Shown piece after piece: positions 1 through 8,217 of a stretch of 32,995 bases of DNA. A program made the translations under genes and the position numbers. Every line of letters starts with the position of its first letter. The first letter of the stretch is position 1. The stretch is from Planctomycetota bacterium (GTDB lineage Bacteria > Planctomycetota > Planctomycetia > Gemmatales > Gemmataceae): positions 1 through 32,995 of the forward strand of contig JACPPF010000070.1 of NCBI GenBank assembly GCA_016191165.1. The letters are read 5' to 3'. The notes under the pieces are model-generated. The model saw only the letters and a program-made list of their open reading frames with translations. It did not search any database and was not told the origin of the DNA.

Positions 1-111
1 CCGCCGGGACGAGCCTGGCGGCTCGTTGTGACGTTTTTTTGAACCACGCGGATTCGGCGGCTCATCCTTGGCGATGACAAGCGACTTCCGCGCGTCATGG
101 GGCGGAATTAT

Positions 112-133
112 CCCGCAGCCTTTCGGCTGCGGG
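112..133. repeat. Perfect 9-bp stem-loop
   Basis: The arms cccgcagcc and ggctgcggg flank the loop tttc. There is no T-tract downstream on either strand, so I call it a structured repeat rather than an intrinsic terminator. Confidence 0.5.
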
Positions 134-211
134 CTTGGGTGAGCAAAATCAATGACCCCCGACCCTTTTTTCCGCCTTCGGGTTCGTTGCATCGCGTCCC
201 TCGGAAAAACG

Positions 212-240
212 TTGACAGGCGCAGGATCGCCTGGTACGTT
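212..240 (+). promoter_or_regulatory. Sigma-70-like promoter for the first gene
   Basis: A perfect TTGACA at 212-217 is followed by a 17-base spacer and TACGTT at 235-240. It sits about 110 bases before the chosen ATG at 350. This supports starting the protein at 350 rather than reading the open frame back to 152, because the earlier start would lie upstream of the promoter. Confidence 0.5.
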
Positions 241-349
241 CAACCCACTTCAACATTGCCACTCGACGACGCCCCGGTGTGCGGACCGTGATTCCGCTCA
301 ACCGGTTTTATCACGCTGCCCCCGCCGCGAACCCCAGGCACGTTTCGCC

Positions 350-1726
350 ATGAACACACCGTCGAACCACGAACCAGCACCCGCCGCGGGCAAGCCCACC
401 GAGCCCGGTTCAGCTTCTGCTTCGGCAACCAACTCGCGTCACGGAATCATGATTGCTGTTTTCGTCCTGGGTTTTTTGCTGCTCGGCTGCGTTCCCATCG
501 CGGGTCTTGGCCTGGCCTGGTATTTCGGCAGCGACGCGAAAAAATCCGCCAAGGGCGTTGTCGTGGGCGGAAAAATAAAGGACGAGCAACATGATGGCAA
601 ATGGAAAGAGCCGCCGAAGCGCGTGGATACGCCGCATGAAAAAAGGGTGAAGGAAACTGTCCAAAGGGCGGCGGCCTATTTGAAAAAAGGTTTGCTCGAC
701 GGAACGGCGCCCAAGGGGCACCCGGAAGCTCCGTTCTCGGACACGGAAACGGGAATCGCTTCGTTAATCGGCCTGGCCTTGCTGGAGGCCGGGATGCCAC
801 CGGAAGACCCCGCCGTCCGCATGGTTCTGGAAAAAGTTCGCAAGGTCAATCTGCAACTGAATTCCGTTTACGTGCTGAGCACGGTGCTGCTTTTCCTCAA
901 CCGGCTGAACGAAAAAAAATCGCTGATGGAAAGCGATCGGGGAATCATCCGCCGTCTCGCGCTGCGGCTGATCACCGGGCAGATTCCCTCGGGCCAGTGG
1001 AGCTACGCCACGACCTTGTTGGGGGAAAAGCGAGAGTTGCAACTGGTCAAGGATTTGCAAACCGGGAAGTACAAGCCAATGGGGGTACCCAGCACTTACC
1101 CCTCCAGCCCGCTCACGCAGTTTGCCATCCTGGCACTCTGGGGCGCCCGCAAGGCCGGCGTTCCGGTTAGCGCTCCGCTCCTGCGCGCGTCGCACTACTA
1201 TCGCAAAAATCAACTACCCGATGGCGGGTGGGGGTACAACAACATGGGCTACAATACCACCAACGTCGACTCCGGCACTTGCGCGGGTCTCCTTGCCCTG
1301 GCCATGGAGGAGGCAATCCGACACGATCGAGAATTCAACGGCGACCCCATGCCGCCGGAAGATCCAAAGCTGGGAAACATTCATGAAACTCAGAGGAAAG
1401 GCTTTGTTCGGCTCGGTAAGGCCATTGATCGGAAGAAGGACGACCCCCGGCCGCCCAGCACCAACAAATTGTTCGGCGCCGGCGCCTACGGAGATTGTTA
1501 TTTCTTGTGGGGCGTGGAACGGGTCGCCTTGATTTATGGCAAACCGACGATCGAAAGCAAAGATTGGTATCAATGGGGGAGTGAGATTCTCATCAAGACC
1601 CAGCAAAAGGATGGCGGCTGGATTGACCGATTTCATCCCGCCATCGACACCGCTTTCGCCATTTTCTTCCTGGCACGTGCGAATTTGGCCACGGACTTGA
1701 CCGAGAGTATGCGGTCGCGTCGGTAA
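350..1726 (+). CDS. Membrane-anchored squalene-cyclase/prenyltransferase-like repeat protein
   Basis: The protein has 458 residues. A short polar N-terminus is followed by one membrane helix at about residues 31-58. The rest, probably outside the cytoplasmic membrane, resembles the alpha/alpha-toroid repeats of squalene cyclases and prenyltransferases. QW-like motifs are visible at about 287 (QLPDGGWGY) and 417 (QQKDGGW). I see no DxDD-type cyclase acid motif, so cyclase activity is not supported; such proteins are common in planctomycetes with unknown roles. The frame is open back to 152, but the ATG at 350 leads directly into the anchor and lies downstream of a good promoter. The ribosome-binding site is weak. 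The gene stands alone; the next gene is convergent. Confidence 0.8.
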   Translation: MNTPSNHEPAPAAGKPTEPGSASASATNSRHGIMIAVFVLGFLLLGCVPIAGLGLAWYFGSDAKKSAKGVVVGGKIKDEQHDGKWKEPPKRVDTPHEKRVKETVQRAAAYLKKGLLDGTAPKGHPEAPFSDTETGIASLIGLALLEAGMPPEDPAVRMVLEKVRKVNLQLNSVYVLSTVLLFLNRLNEKKSLMESDRGIIRRLALRLITGQIPSGQWSYATTLLGEKRELQLVKDLQTGKYKPMGVPSTYPSSPLTQFAILALWGARKAGVPVSAPLLRASHYYRKNQLPDGGWGYNNMGYNTTNVDSGTCAGLLALAMEEAIRHDREFNGDPMPPEDPKLGNIHETQRKGFVRLGKAIDRKKDDPRPPSTNKLFGAGAYGDCYFLWGVERVALIYGKPTIESKDWYQWGSEILIKTQQKDGGWIDRFHPAIDTAFAIFFLARANLATDLTESMRSRR

Positions 1727-1781
1727 TCAGGGGGCGGCTGATTGCTATCCCCTCGCTTGCGCTCGGGGCTGGTAATGCAGG
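1727..1781. repeat. REP-like palindrome between convergent genes
   Basis: The short gap between the convergent stops contains CCCCTCGC-ttgc-GCTCGGGG followed by ctggt. This matches the general form of the palindromic repeats seen elsewhere in the window, for example near 22170. It may act as a bidirectional transcript end, but there is no T-tract. Confidence 0.4.
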
Positions 1782-2228
1782 TCACTTCCGGCGCGCGACA
1801 TCGCACGCCGTCTGGAACACCGCCAGGAGAAGGGCAACGGCGCCGAACGGCACAAGCCAAATGCCCAGGCCGGGGTCGCCCTCCAGAACGAAGACGCCGC
1901 CGAGGAAAAAACCGCCGGGCAAAAGGACACTCGCGGCCATCAACAAAGCCGAGGCGAGGCGGTGGCGCATCGTCATTGCCGTCGGCAGGGCGTAGCAGGT
2001 GAAAGCGAACGCGGCATGGACGAGCGCGAGCAGGGTGCCGTGCGCGTGCGACAACGTCCACATCAGGCGGCGCGTTTCCGCGCCGGGCCCCAGGTACCAG
2101 CCGAGCTTGAACGCGTGCAGCGCCTCCAGCGTGATGCCCAGCACGACAAAACACAACAGCGACCACCAGGCGAATTGCAGGTGGCGCGCACACAGCGTCC
2201 TTGTGTCGCTCGATTGGTCGTCGTTCAA
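1782..2228 (-). CDS. Small four-helix membrane protein with histidine pairs
   Basis: The product has 148 residues from a TTG start at 2228. I prefer this start because AAAGGAAAAC lies just upstream and the frame before it overlaps the preceding gene. About four hydrophobic helices are visible. Helices 1 and 2 frame the motif LSHAHGTLLALVHAAF, whose three histidines could ligate haem or metal, but that is inference. The start lies 22 bases after the stop of the octaheme cytochrome gene, so the two are probably co-transcribed. A natural hypothesis is a membrane partner for the cytochrome. I do not recognise the family. Confidence 0.6.
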   Translation of the reverse strand: MNDDQSSDTRTLCARHLQFAWWSLLCFVVLGITLEALHAFKLGWYLGPGAETRRLMWTLSHAHGTLLALVHAAFAFTCYALPTAMTMRHRLASALLMAASVLLPGGFFLGGVFVLEGDPGLGIWLVPFGAVALLLAVFQTACDVARRK

Positions 2229-2250
2229 GTGGGTTTTCCTTTGGTGGCGC

Positions 2251-4257
2251 TCACTCGTTGATGGCCATGGGCCGATCGTCGCGGTTTTTCCACAGGCGTT
2301 GAAAATCGCCTTCCCGGATGCGCCCTTGTTTGTCAATGAGCACGTGGGGCGGAAAGTCTTGCGGCGCGGATTTTGGCAAATCCGCCCACGTTTGCCGGGC
2401 GCGCTGACTCGCGGCGGCGCGCTGGTCCGGCGGGCCGACGAAGTTATAGGTGAATTCTCGGAAACCTGGCAAGCGTTTCAAGGACCGCTCGGCGATATAG
2501 CGAACCGCGTCGTAGCGATCGTCCAGGAGCTGGGCGAGATACGGCGCCTGCCAGTGGTTTCCCGATGCCGCGAGGGCGTCGTCCCAGCCGAAACTCCAGG
2601 CCATGAGCGCGCGCTGGCCGGCGTCGCCGCGTAGGGTCCACAGGATGCTGGCGGCGATCTGTTGCTCATCCTTGGCGAGTTTGGGGGCGGGGATCTTGTA
2701 CCACGATGCCAGGCGCTGCGCGGTCCAGGCCAGCGTCTTGTCGAGGTGGCACTGGTTGCACGCGTTGGGCCGGCCCGTCGCCAGACTCGTCTTCACGCTC
2801 GGCGAATCAATCTGGTGGCTGCGAATCGCCTTCATGATGCCATACGTGGTGAACGGCATGTGGCAATTGTAACACAGGCTGCCCGTCGAATCCCCGGCGT
2901 GATGGGTATGCCGGGTGAGCCGATCCGCGTTCTTGAATTGTTCGTGGCATTGCAAACAGGCGCGGTTGCCTTCCATGCCAAACTTGAGCTGATCGTCGGC
3001 CCATTCCTTGCGTTTGCGGGGATCGTCCTTCGCCTGGTGCATCTGATGGCATGACAGGCACGACATCTTGCCGCGCTGGAAGCAGGGCGTGTCGAGCAGC
3101 CCGTTGTACTCGCGGCCCGAGCAGCGGATCATGCCGTCGGACCAGAAGCTGCCGTCCTCGGCCGGATTGGGCGCGTCCCTGGGACGATCCGGTGGCATCA
3201 GATCGAGCCGGCCGCGCATGATGAACTGAATCGGGTCAGCGTGCAGGTTCCCGCCAGGGCGATAGGTGTAGCCCTTCTGCCGCCAGTTCTTTTCCGCCTC
3301 GTCGGTGCGATGAAAGATGACCGCGTGACATTGGCCACAAACCTCGGAGGAGCGGTCGTGCGGCAAGCGCGCGGGGTTGACGATGGTGAGGTCAGGTTCG
3401 TCAGCGAGGTGTTGCCGATAGCGGCGTAGTGGATCTTGATTGACGCGCACATGTTCCGCGCCGGGCCCGTGACAGGCCTCGCAGGAGATGCCGAACTCGA
3501 CGGCCTGCGTACCGGTCGCGTTGGGGCTGCGGCTTTCCGCTTGATCGAGGAGTGGTTCGGAGCGTCCGTGCGTGGCGTGGCATTTGATGCAAACCGTGCT
3601 CCAGCGGCCGAAGTCGCCCTTGAGGACCGCCAGCTCCGGGCGTTCTTGCAGGCACATCGGGTTGATGTAGCCGGAATGGCGCGGAATCCATTTCTTGTCG
3701 GCCTTGAGGTACATATAGGGTAAAATCATTAGCTCTCGCGCCTTGGAGGTGGACAGCCAGTAGGCTTGCCGATTGTGGGAACCCGTGGTCATCACGACCT
3801 GATACGTTTCGGAGAAATCGGGATTGCGCATGTCCAGCTCGGCGAGAAATTGCTTACCCTGGCGGAAAAGGCGGACATGCAGGTCCTTGCCGGTGAGCTC
3901 GACGTTGTTGAAATCGCCGATGACGCTTTCATCGCTGGCGACCTGCGTCATCGTCCGGTGATAAGAATCGTGCCAGGTGGAATGGTTATGGGGATGGCAG
4001 TTGCGGCAGGCGCCGGAGCCGACGTAGTTTCCGGTCGGTCGCTGGATCGGGCGATTGGTGGCGAAAGCCTCCCTGGTGACGGCCGGACCGGTCCACAGAA
4101 ACGCAGCGGCGACGATCAGGATCGACACACCCAGCCACAGCGCCGCGATGGCGCCGGCGGTTCGGCGCGTGCCCAGCCGGAAACGCCCCGACAGCGCCAG
4201 GATCGGACCCAGCGCCGCACAGAAAAGAACCGTGCAGAGGAACAACTCAAGGATCAT
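2251..4257 (-). CDS. Octaheme c-type cytochrome with membrane anchor and HEAT-like tail
   Basis: The product has 668 residues. The ATG at 4257 follows GGAGGAGGCTGCCC, a strong ribosome-binding site, so the frame extending to 4302 is not used. Two hydrophobic helices (about 1-24 and 36-57) precede a haem-binding region facing the periplasm. Eight CxxCH motifs are present: CRNCH (residues 84-88), CIKCH, CEACH, CGQCH, CLSCH, CLQCH, CYNCH and CNQCH. The first, with a nearby W..SYH, resembles cytochrome c554-type domains. The C-terminal part carries a HEAT-like stretch (DDRYDAVRYIAERSL). The likely role is periplasmic electron transfer; the substrate is unknown. It heads a two-gene unit with the membrane protein at 1782-2228. 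Confidence 0.9.
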   Translation of the reverse strand: MILELFLCTVLFCAALGPILALSGRFRLGTRRTAGAIAALWLGVSILIVAAAFLWTGPAVTREAFATNRPIQRPTGNYVGSGACRNCHPHNHSTWHDSYHRTMTQVASDESVIGDFNNVELTGKDLHVRLFRQGKQFLAELDMRNPDFSETYQVVMTTGSHNRQAYWLSTSKARELMILPYMYLKADKKWIPRHSGYINPMCLQERPELAVLKGDFGRWSTVCIKCHATHGRSEPLLDQAESRSPNATGTQAVEFGISCEACHGPGAEHVRVNQDPLRRYRQHLADEPDLTIVNPARLPHDRSSEVCGQCHAVIFHRTDEAEKNWRQKGYTYRPGGNLHADPIQFIMRGRLDLMPPDRPRDAPNPAEDGSFWSDGMIRCSGREYNGLLDTPCFQRGKMSCLSCHQMHQAKDDPRKRKEWADDQLKFGMEGNRACLQCHEQFKNADRLTRHTHHAGDSTGSLCYNCHMPFTTYGIMKAIRSHQIDSPSVKTSLATGRPNACNQCHLDKTLAWTAQRLASWYKIPAPKLAKDEQQIAASILWTLRGDAGQRALMAWSFGWDDALAASGNHWQAPYLAQLLDDRYDAVRYIAERSLKRLPGFREFTYNFVGPPDQRAAASQRARQTWADLPKSAPQDFPPHVLIDKQGRIREGDFQRLWKNRDDRPMAINE

Positions 4258-4390
4258 GGGCAGCCTCCTCCGAAGAGGCGAGGGACCGTCGGGGTTCGGC
4301 AATCGGCCGTGCCATCCATTAATGAATACGCTTCAGCACGACGATTGGTGCGCCCGTCGTGGTTCATTCGGATGCCCGGTATCCGTCCAG

Positions 4391-4449
4391 CGAGCCTCGA
4401 CCGCGAGGGAGCGGGATTTGACCGAACCGCCCCCCACGGTCGCGGCTCG
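4391..4449. repeat. Dispersed palindromic repeat, copy 1 (acggtcg-ggctcg type)
   Basis: The left arm begins cgagcctcgaccgcgaggga and the right arm ends acggtcgcggctcg. The same arrangement, with a few substitutions, recurs at 22331-22392. Both copies lie upstream of genes. Confidence 0.6.
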
Positions 4450-4485
4450 CGGCGAATCGAATTTGCGCGCCGCGCGCAGATCTTG

Positions 4486-4640
4486 ATGGATAGTAGTAAG
4501 ATTCTCGCACTGGACCTGGATCAGTTCAAGAGCGCTTCCCGCTTTTTCATGCGCCGCTGGTCGATGCAAAACTCAATTCCTTGGCCACCAGGCAACGGAA
4601 TGGCCTTCTCGTTCGTCTTCTCTATGTCTAAACGCAGAGG
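4486..4640 (+). pseudogene. Possible IS110-family transposase N-terminal remnant
   Basis: From an ATG at 4486 the frame reads M-D-S-S-K-ILALDLDQFKSASRFF. This closely resembles the start of planctomycete IS110-type (DEDD) transposases, whose first catalytic aspartate sits in an ILALDLGKFKS-like motif. After about 20 codons the similarity ends. A different frame (DAKLNSLATRQRNGLLVRLL) looks more like a continuation, so a frameshift followed by truncation is likely. No terminal repeats or RuvC-like core remain. This rests on motif memory, not a search. Confidence 0.45.
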
Positions 4641-4696
4641 TCTGAGCGTCAAGGAAGGCGCGGCTCGTTGCCCTTCGCTCGCGCTCAGGCTCGGAC
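4633..4696. repeat. Dispersed palindromic repeat, copy 1 (ctcaggctcgga type)
   Basis: The element runs from a left arm containing gtctgagcg to a right arm cgctcaggctcgga. It matches the element at 19076-19133 in arrangement and in most of the arm sequence. It ends just before the start of the WD40 gene. Confidence 0.5.
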
Positions 4697-4732
4697 CGGT
4701 TGGCCAACGTCATGTCGATGAGTGAAAAGACC

Positions 4733-7144
4733 ATGAATCATATCCCGATACGCAAGGTTGTCGCGCTGGGTTTGTTTACGAGCTTTTTTCTCGCCGGCCT
4801 GGCATCCGCCCAGCTGCCGCCGCGGGCCTTTGAACGATTCGGCGGCACCAAGCTTCGGCATGGCAGCCGAATCCTGTGCCTCGCCTATTCGCCGGACGAC
4901 AAGATGCTGGCCGCGGGCGGAGGCGACGATCCCGTGCGCATCTGGAACCCCAAGACCGGCGAACTGATCAAGGAGATCAACGAGCCGTGGGTCCACGCGA
5001 TGACCTTCTCCGCCAGCGGCACCACGCTCCTTCTCGGCGGCGCCCAGCGCGTGATCCGCCTTTGGAACTTCGAGCTCAACAAGGAATCGGGCCGGCTCGA
5101 AGGGCACAAGGCGACCGTCAAAGCGATCGCCATCGCGCCGGACGCATCAATTATCGCCTCGGGCGGTCAGGACGGAGCAGTTTACCTTTGGGACTTGAAC
5201 AACAAGCGCAAGGTCGCCGAGCTGCCAGGCCATTCAGGCGAGGTCAACGCGCTCATCTACTTCATGCAAGACGACAAGGCATTCCTCGTCTCCGCGGGAA
5301 GTGATCGCTCGATCATCGTCTGGAACCTCGACAACAATCAGCAAAAGCTCAAGCTCGACGCCGGGTGCGGCGTTTATGCGCTGGAACTTTCAGCCGATGG
5401 CAAAACGCTCTATTCCGCGGGGGATGACGCGCTCATCCGCCGCTGGGATCTTTCCACCGGCAAACAGACGGGCGAATTCAAGGGGCACGACGGCATCGTC
5501 GCCTCCGTGCGTCTGCGCGGCTCCATGCTCGTTTCCGGCGGACTCGACAAGACAATCCGCATCTGGGATGCCAAGACCACCCAGCTCAAGCGGACGATTG
5601 TACGTACGCCCGGGGATTGCGACGCGCTGGCGGTCACCGAGGCCGGCGACTTCCTCGCCAGCGCGGGACTCGGCGGCGCGATTCGGCTCGTGGACGCGCG
5701 GACGGGCAAGGAAATCCATGCCTCCCCGGACCTTCCCGCCGGCCTCGTCGGCCTGAGCCGATCGCCGGACGGCACGCGTCTCGCCGGCGTTTCCGCCGAT
5801 GGCCGAATCGCGGTGTGGAGCACAGGCGCCGGGAAGCTCGCCCGGCAATGGGACTCCAAACAAACGGGCGAACTCGTGCTGGCGTTCAGCCCCGACAACA
5901 AGACGCTGGCGGTCGCCGGCGCGACGCTGGGCTTCTGGAACGCGGACACGGGCCAGGAGATCCTCCAGGCGCCGCTGCCAACTGGCGAAACGATCGTTTC
6001 CGTGGCGTGGTCACCGGACGGCAAGACGCTGGCGCTGGCCCGGGCCAGCGGCCTGATCGATCTTTGGGATGTGGAAAAGAAGGGCCGAGTCGATGGCCTG
6101 CGCTACCCCGACCCGCTGTTCGCCGTCGCCTGGTCGCCCGATGGGAAGAAGCTGGCTGCCGCGGGGGGTGCGAAGATTTTCGTATGGAGCCCGTCCACCA
6201 AAGTGCTACTCAAATCGTTCGACGTGCGTGAAGGCCCGCCCCCGCCGACGCCGCTGGTCGCCTCGCTCGCCTTCGGCCCCGACAGCAACACGCTTGCCGC
6301 GGGCGGATGGGACGCGCTGATCCGCATCTACAACCTCAGCGCCAAGAATCCGACCGATATCAAGGAACGCCGGCAATGCGAAGGCCACACCAGCGCCATC
6401 TTCAGCGTCGCGTTTTCCGCCGATGGCCGATCGCTCGTCTCCGGCAGTTTCGATCGCACCGCGCGGCTCTGGGAAACCTTCAGCGGCAAGCAGATCGCCA
6501 GCTTCAAAGGGCACATCGGCGAGGTCCGCGGCGTTGCCTTCGCCCGCGGCGATCGCAGCGTCTACTCGGCAAGCACCGATGGCACCGTTCTGCACTGGGA
6601 CCTGCCCGGCCTCTCCAACGACGGCAAGCTGCCCCAGCTGACGCTTGGCTTTCAAGAATTGGAAAACGCCTGGCACACGCTGTCCACCAAGGAAACCGCC
6701 CGCGGGCACGAAGCCATGTGGCGCTGCATCGCGTCGGCAAAACAGGCGGTCCCGGCGCTAACCAAGAAAATCTACTTGCTCGATCCCGAGCGCGTCAAGA
6801 AGTTATTCAAGGACCTCGATTCCGGGCATTACCCGACCCGCAACGCGGCCATGACCGAGCTGACCAACTATGGCCGCTGGATGGAAGGCCGTTATGACAG
6901 GGCCATGAATGAGCCGCCATCGCTGGAGTACAAGCGGCGCGTGGACGCGCTGAAGCAAAAGCTGGCCAGCGCCAAATCGCCGTCGCTGGTGCAGGAGCGC
7001 CTGCGCGTCCGCCGCATCATGCTGATGTGCGAGCAAGCCGGCACGCCCGAGGCGGTGGAAGCCTTGCAAAACCTCGCCGCCCGCGCCCCCGAGGAAGAAC
7101 TGCGCCAGGAAGCCGCGGCGGCGCTGAGGCGGATGAAGAAATGA
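4733..7144 (+). CDS. Exported WD40 repeat protein, 14 blades
   Basis: The product has 803 residues from the ATG at 4733; an in-frame ATG at 4712 would add seven. The N-terminus (MNHIPIRKVV, then GLFTSFFLAGLASA) looks like a cleavable signal peptide. I count 14 WD40 blade ends, such as VRIWNPKTG, VYLWDLNNK, IRRWDLSTG, IDLWDVEKK and ARLWETFSG. This suggests two seven-bladed propellers covering about residues 30-625. The remaining 180 residues are helical, with a DLDSGHYPTRNAAMTEL stretch typical of the tail on planctomycete WD40 proteins. No kinase domain is fused. The role is unknown; a periplasmic protein-binding scaffold is the reasonable inference. Confidence 0.88.
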   Translation: MNHIPIRKVVALGLFTSFFLAGLASAQLPPRAFERFGGTKLRHGSRILCLAYSPDDKMLAAGGGDDPVRIWNPKTGELIKEINEPWVHAMTFSASGTTLLLGGAQRVIRLWNFELNKESGRLEGHKATVKAIAIAPDASIIASGGQDGAVYLWDLNNKRKVAELPGHSGEVNALIYFMQDDKAFLVSAGSDRSIIVWNLDNNQQKLKLDAGCGVYALELSADGKTLYSAGDDALIRRWDLSTGKQTGEFKGHDGIVASVRLRGSMLVSGGLDKTIRIWDAKTTQLKRTIVRTPGDCDALAVTEAGDFLASAGLGGAIRLVDARTGKEIHASPDLPAGLVGLSRSPDGTRLAGVSADGRIAVWSTGAGKLARQWDSKQTGELVLAFSPDNKTLAVAGATLGFWNADTGQEILQAPLPTGETIVSVAWSPDGKTLALARASGLIDLWDVEKKGRVDGLRYPDPLFAVAWSPDGKKLAAAGGAKIFVWSPSTKVLLKSFDVREGPPPPTPLVASLAFGPDSNTLAAGGWDALIRIYNLSAKNPTDIKERRQCEGHTSAIFSVAFSADGRSLVSGSFDRTARLWETFSGKQIASFKGHIGEVRGVAFARGDRSVYSASTDGTVLHWDLPGLSNDGKLPQLTLGFQELENAWHTLSTKETARGHEAMWRCIASAKQAVPALTKKIYLLDPERVKKLFKDLDSGHYPTRNAAMTELTNYGRWMEGRYDRAMNEPPSLEYKRRVDALKQKLASAKSPSLVQERLRVRRIMLMCEQAGTPEAVEALQNLAARAPEEELRQEAAAALRRMKK

Positions 7145-7161
7145 TTTGTGAAATACAGATA

Positions 7162-7205
7162 TTTGATTTCAGATTGAAAACATAGATCCTCAATCTGAAA
7201 TCAAA
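7162..7205. terminator. AT-rich 16-bp hairpin between convergent genes
   Basis: The perfect inverted arms tttgatttcagattga (7162-7177) and tcaatctgaaatcaaa (7190-7205) flank a 12-base loop. It lies between the stops of the WD40 gene and the minus-strand amidotransferase homologue. Its position suits a bidirectional terminator, although there is no long T-run. A further partial copy (gaaatct) follows on the right, so it may be a dispersed repeat reused as a terminator. Confidence 0.55.
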
Positions 7206-7227
7206 AATCCGAAATCTACAACTCCTC

Positions 7228-7950
7228 CTATCCCGCCATCGCCAGCTTGCGCGGCGCCGGTTTCGTGGCTTCGGCGCGGGTCCGGGCGGCGTCGATGAGG
7301 GCGCGGAAGACCTGGATGTCGAGCCCCGATGCGGACGCCGAGGCCGGCTGCCACTGCACGCCGACGCAGAACCAGGAATCGCTGGTGTGCTCGATCGCCT
7401 CGATCACGTTGTCCAGCGCGATCCCCGTGGCGGCGAAACCCTTGGCCACGCGCTGAATCGCCTGGCGATGTTCGCTGTTGACGACGATTTCGCCCTCGCC
7501 GAAGATGGTCGCCATCTGGGTGTTGGGCAGCACGTTGATCGCGTGCCGCAGGCCAGGTTCGGGCGGATGGCGATGTTGCAGCGCTTCAGGCAGTTCGCGC
7601 GCCAGGTCGCCATAGTTCAGACCGCCGAACGCGGAGTTCATCGCGAGCAAGGCCTGATCAATGGCCAGGAGCGGGAAGCGATGCTCGCGGCACCACAGGC
7701 ACAGCGATTCGATATCGCCTAGCTTGCCGGGCGTGGAGTTGTCGAAGTTGCAGGCGACGACGCCGTTGAAACCGTCGAGGATTTCATCCCACGGTTCGCC
7801 GCCGCAAGCGGGCTTGAGAAAGACGGGTTCCGCGCCGGCCGCGGTCATGGTGCCGTGATAGCCCGCGGACCACAGCCCGACACCTCGGCCTGTGACCTTC
7901 ACTTCGGAGCCATACACCGCAATACGCAAGGGTTGATCGGAAGAGAACAC
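7228..7950 (-). CDS. Class I glutamine-amidotransferase-like (peptidase C26) pseudoenzyme
   Basis: The product has 240 residues from a GTG at 7950, preceded by AAGGAG with a 7-base spacer; this length suits the PuuD-like gamma-glutamyl-GABA hydrolase family. The fold is recognisable: PLLAIDQALLAMNSAFGG lines up with the nucleophile elbow of PuuD (IFAICRGLQ...GG), VNSEHRQA with VNSLHGQ, and VGVQWQPA with LGVQWHPE. All three catalytic positions differ: Cys to Asp98, His to Gln201, Glu to Ala203. The oxyanion-strand glycines are also absent. The gene is otherwise intact, with a good ribosome-binding site, so it is probably a non-catalytic binding or regulatory protein rather than a hydrolase. 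The RidA-like gene is divergent from it. Confidence 0.82.
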   Translation of the reverse strand: MFSSDQPLRIAVYGSEVKVTGRGVGLWSAGYHGTMTAAGAEPVFLKPACGGEPWDEILDGFNGVVACNFDNSTPGKLGDIESLCLWCREHRFPLLAIDQALLAMNSAFGGLNYGDLARELPEALQHRHPPEPGLRHAINVLPNTQMATIFGEGEIVVNSEHRQAIQRVAKGFAATGIALDNVIEAIEHTSDSWFCVGVQWQPASASASGLDIQVFRALIDAARTRAEATKPAPRKLAMAG

Positions 7951-8026
7951 GGAAGGACTCCTTTCCTTTTGGGAAGCAAACAACGCCAACCTTGGCTTCT
8001 TCCGCCGTGGAAGATAAGGTGGAGAA

Positions 8027-8032
8027 ATTATA
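8027..8032 (-). promoter_or_regulatory. Candidate -10 box (TATAAT) for the amidotransferase homologue
   Basis: Read on the minus strand this is a perfect TATAAT, about 77 bases before the GTG start. The -35 region 17-18 bases upstream (GGATTT or TGGATT) is weak. Confidence 0.35.
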
Positions 8033-8217
8033 CAGGAGCAGGCCCAGAGAAATCCAGCATATTCCAGGAAATATTTTCCCCGGGCGCGAAGGCCGCTGGT
8101 GAACGCAGCTCGTTGTTCGTCCAACATGGCCGGGCGGCCCACGAAAACCTATGGTGAAGTCATGGCCACGCCCCCGGGCCAGAGCGTTCCCGCAGATTTC
8201 ATTGAAAGGGCTACCGC

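Larger units (their letters stand above)
1..349. other. Gene-free left edge with repeat hairpins
   Basis: I see no convincing gene here. Bases 1-28 form a palindrome (CCGCCGGG pairs with CCTGGCGG) that closely matches one arm of the inverted repeat at 14459-14536, so the window starts inside a dispersed repeat. A run of seven T follows at about 34-40. Bases 112-133 are a perfect 9-bp stem (cccgcagcc / ggctgcggg) with a tttc loop and no T-tract. The promoter of the first gene lies at 212-240. Confidence 0.6.
4258..4732. other. Divergent intergenic region with two repeat copies and a possible transposase relic
   Basis: This gap separates the minus-strand cytochrome gene from the plus-strand WD40 gene. 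It holds the palindromic element at 4391-4449, a possible IS110 transposase remnant from 4486, and a second palindromic element at 4633-4696. I could not assign clear promoters for either neighbour. Confidence 0.6.

Noticed and set aside
3766-4725. Open frame of 319 codons on the plus strand
   Set aside because: Most of it is antisense to the octaheme cytochrome gene and has low-complexity, Arg/Gly-rich composition. Only its part after 4486 was kept, as a transposase relic.
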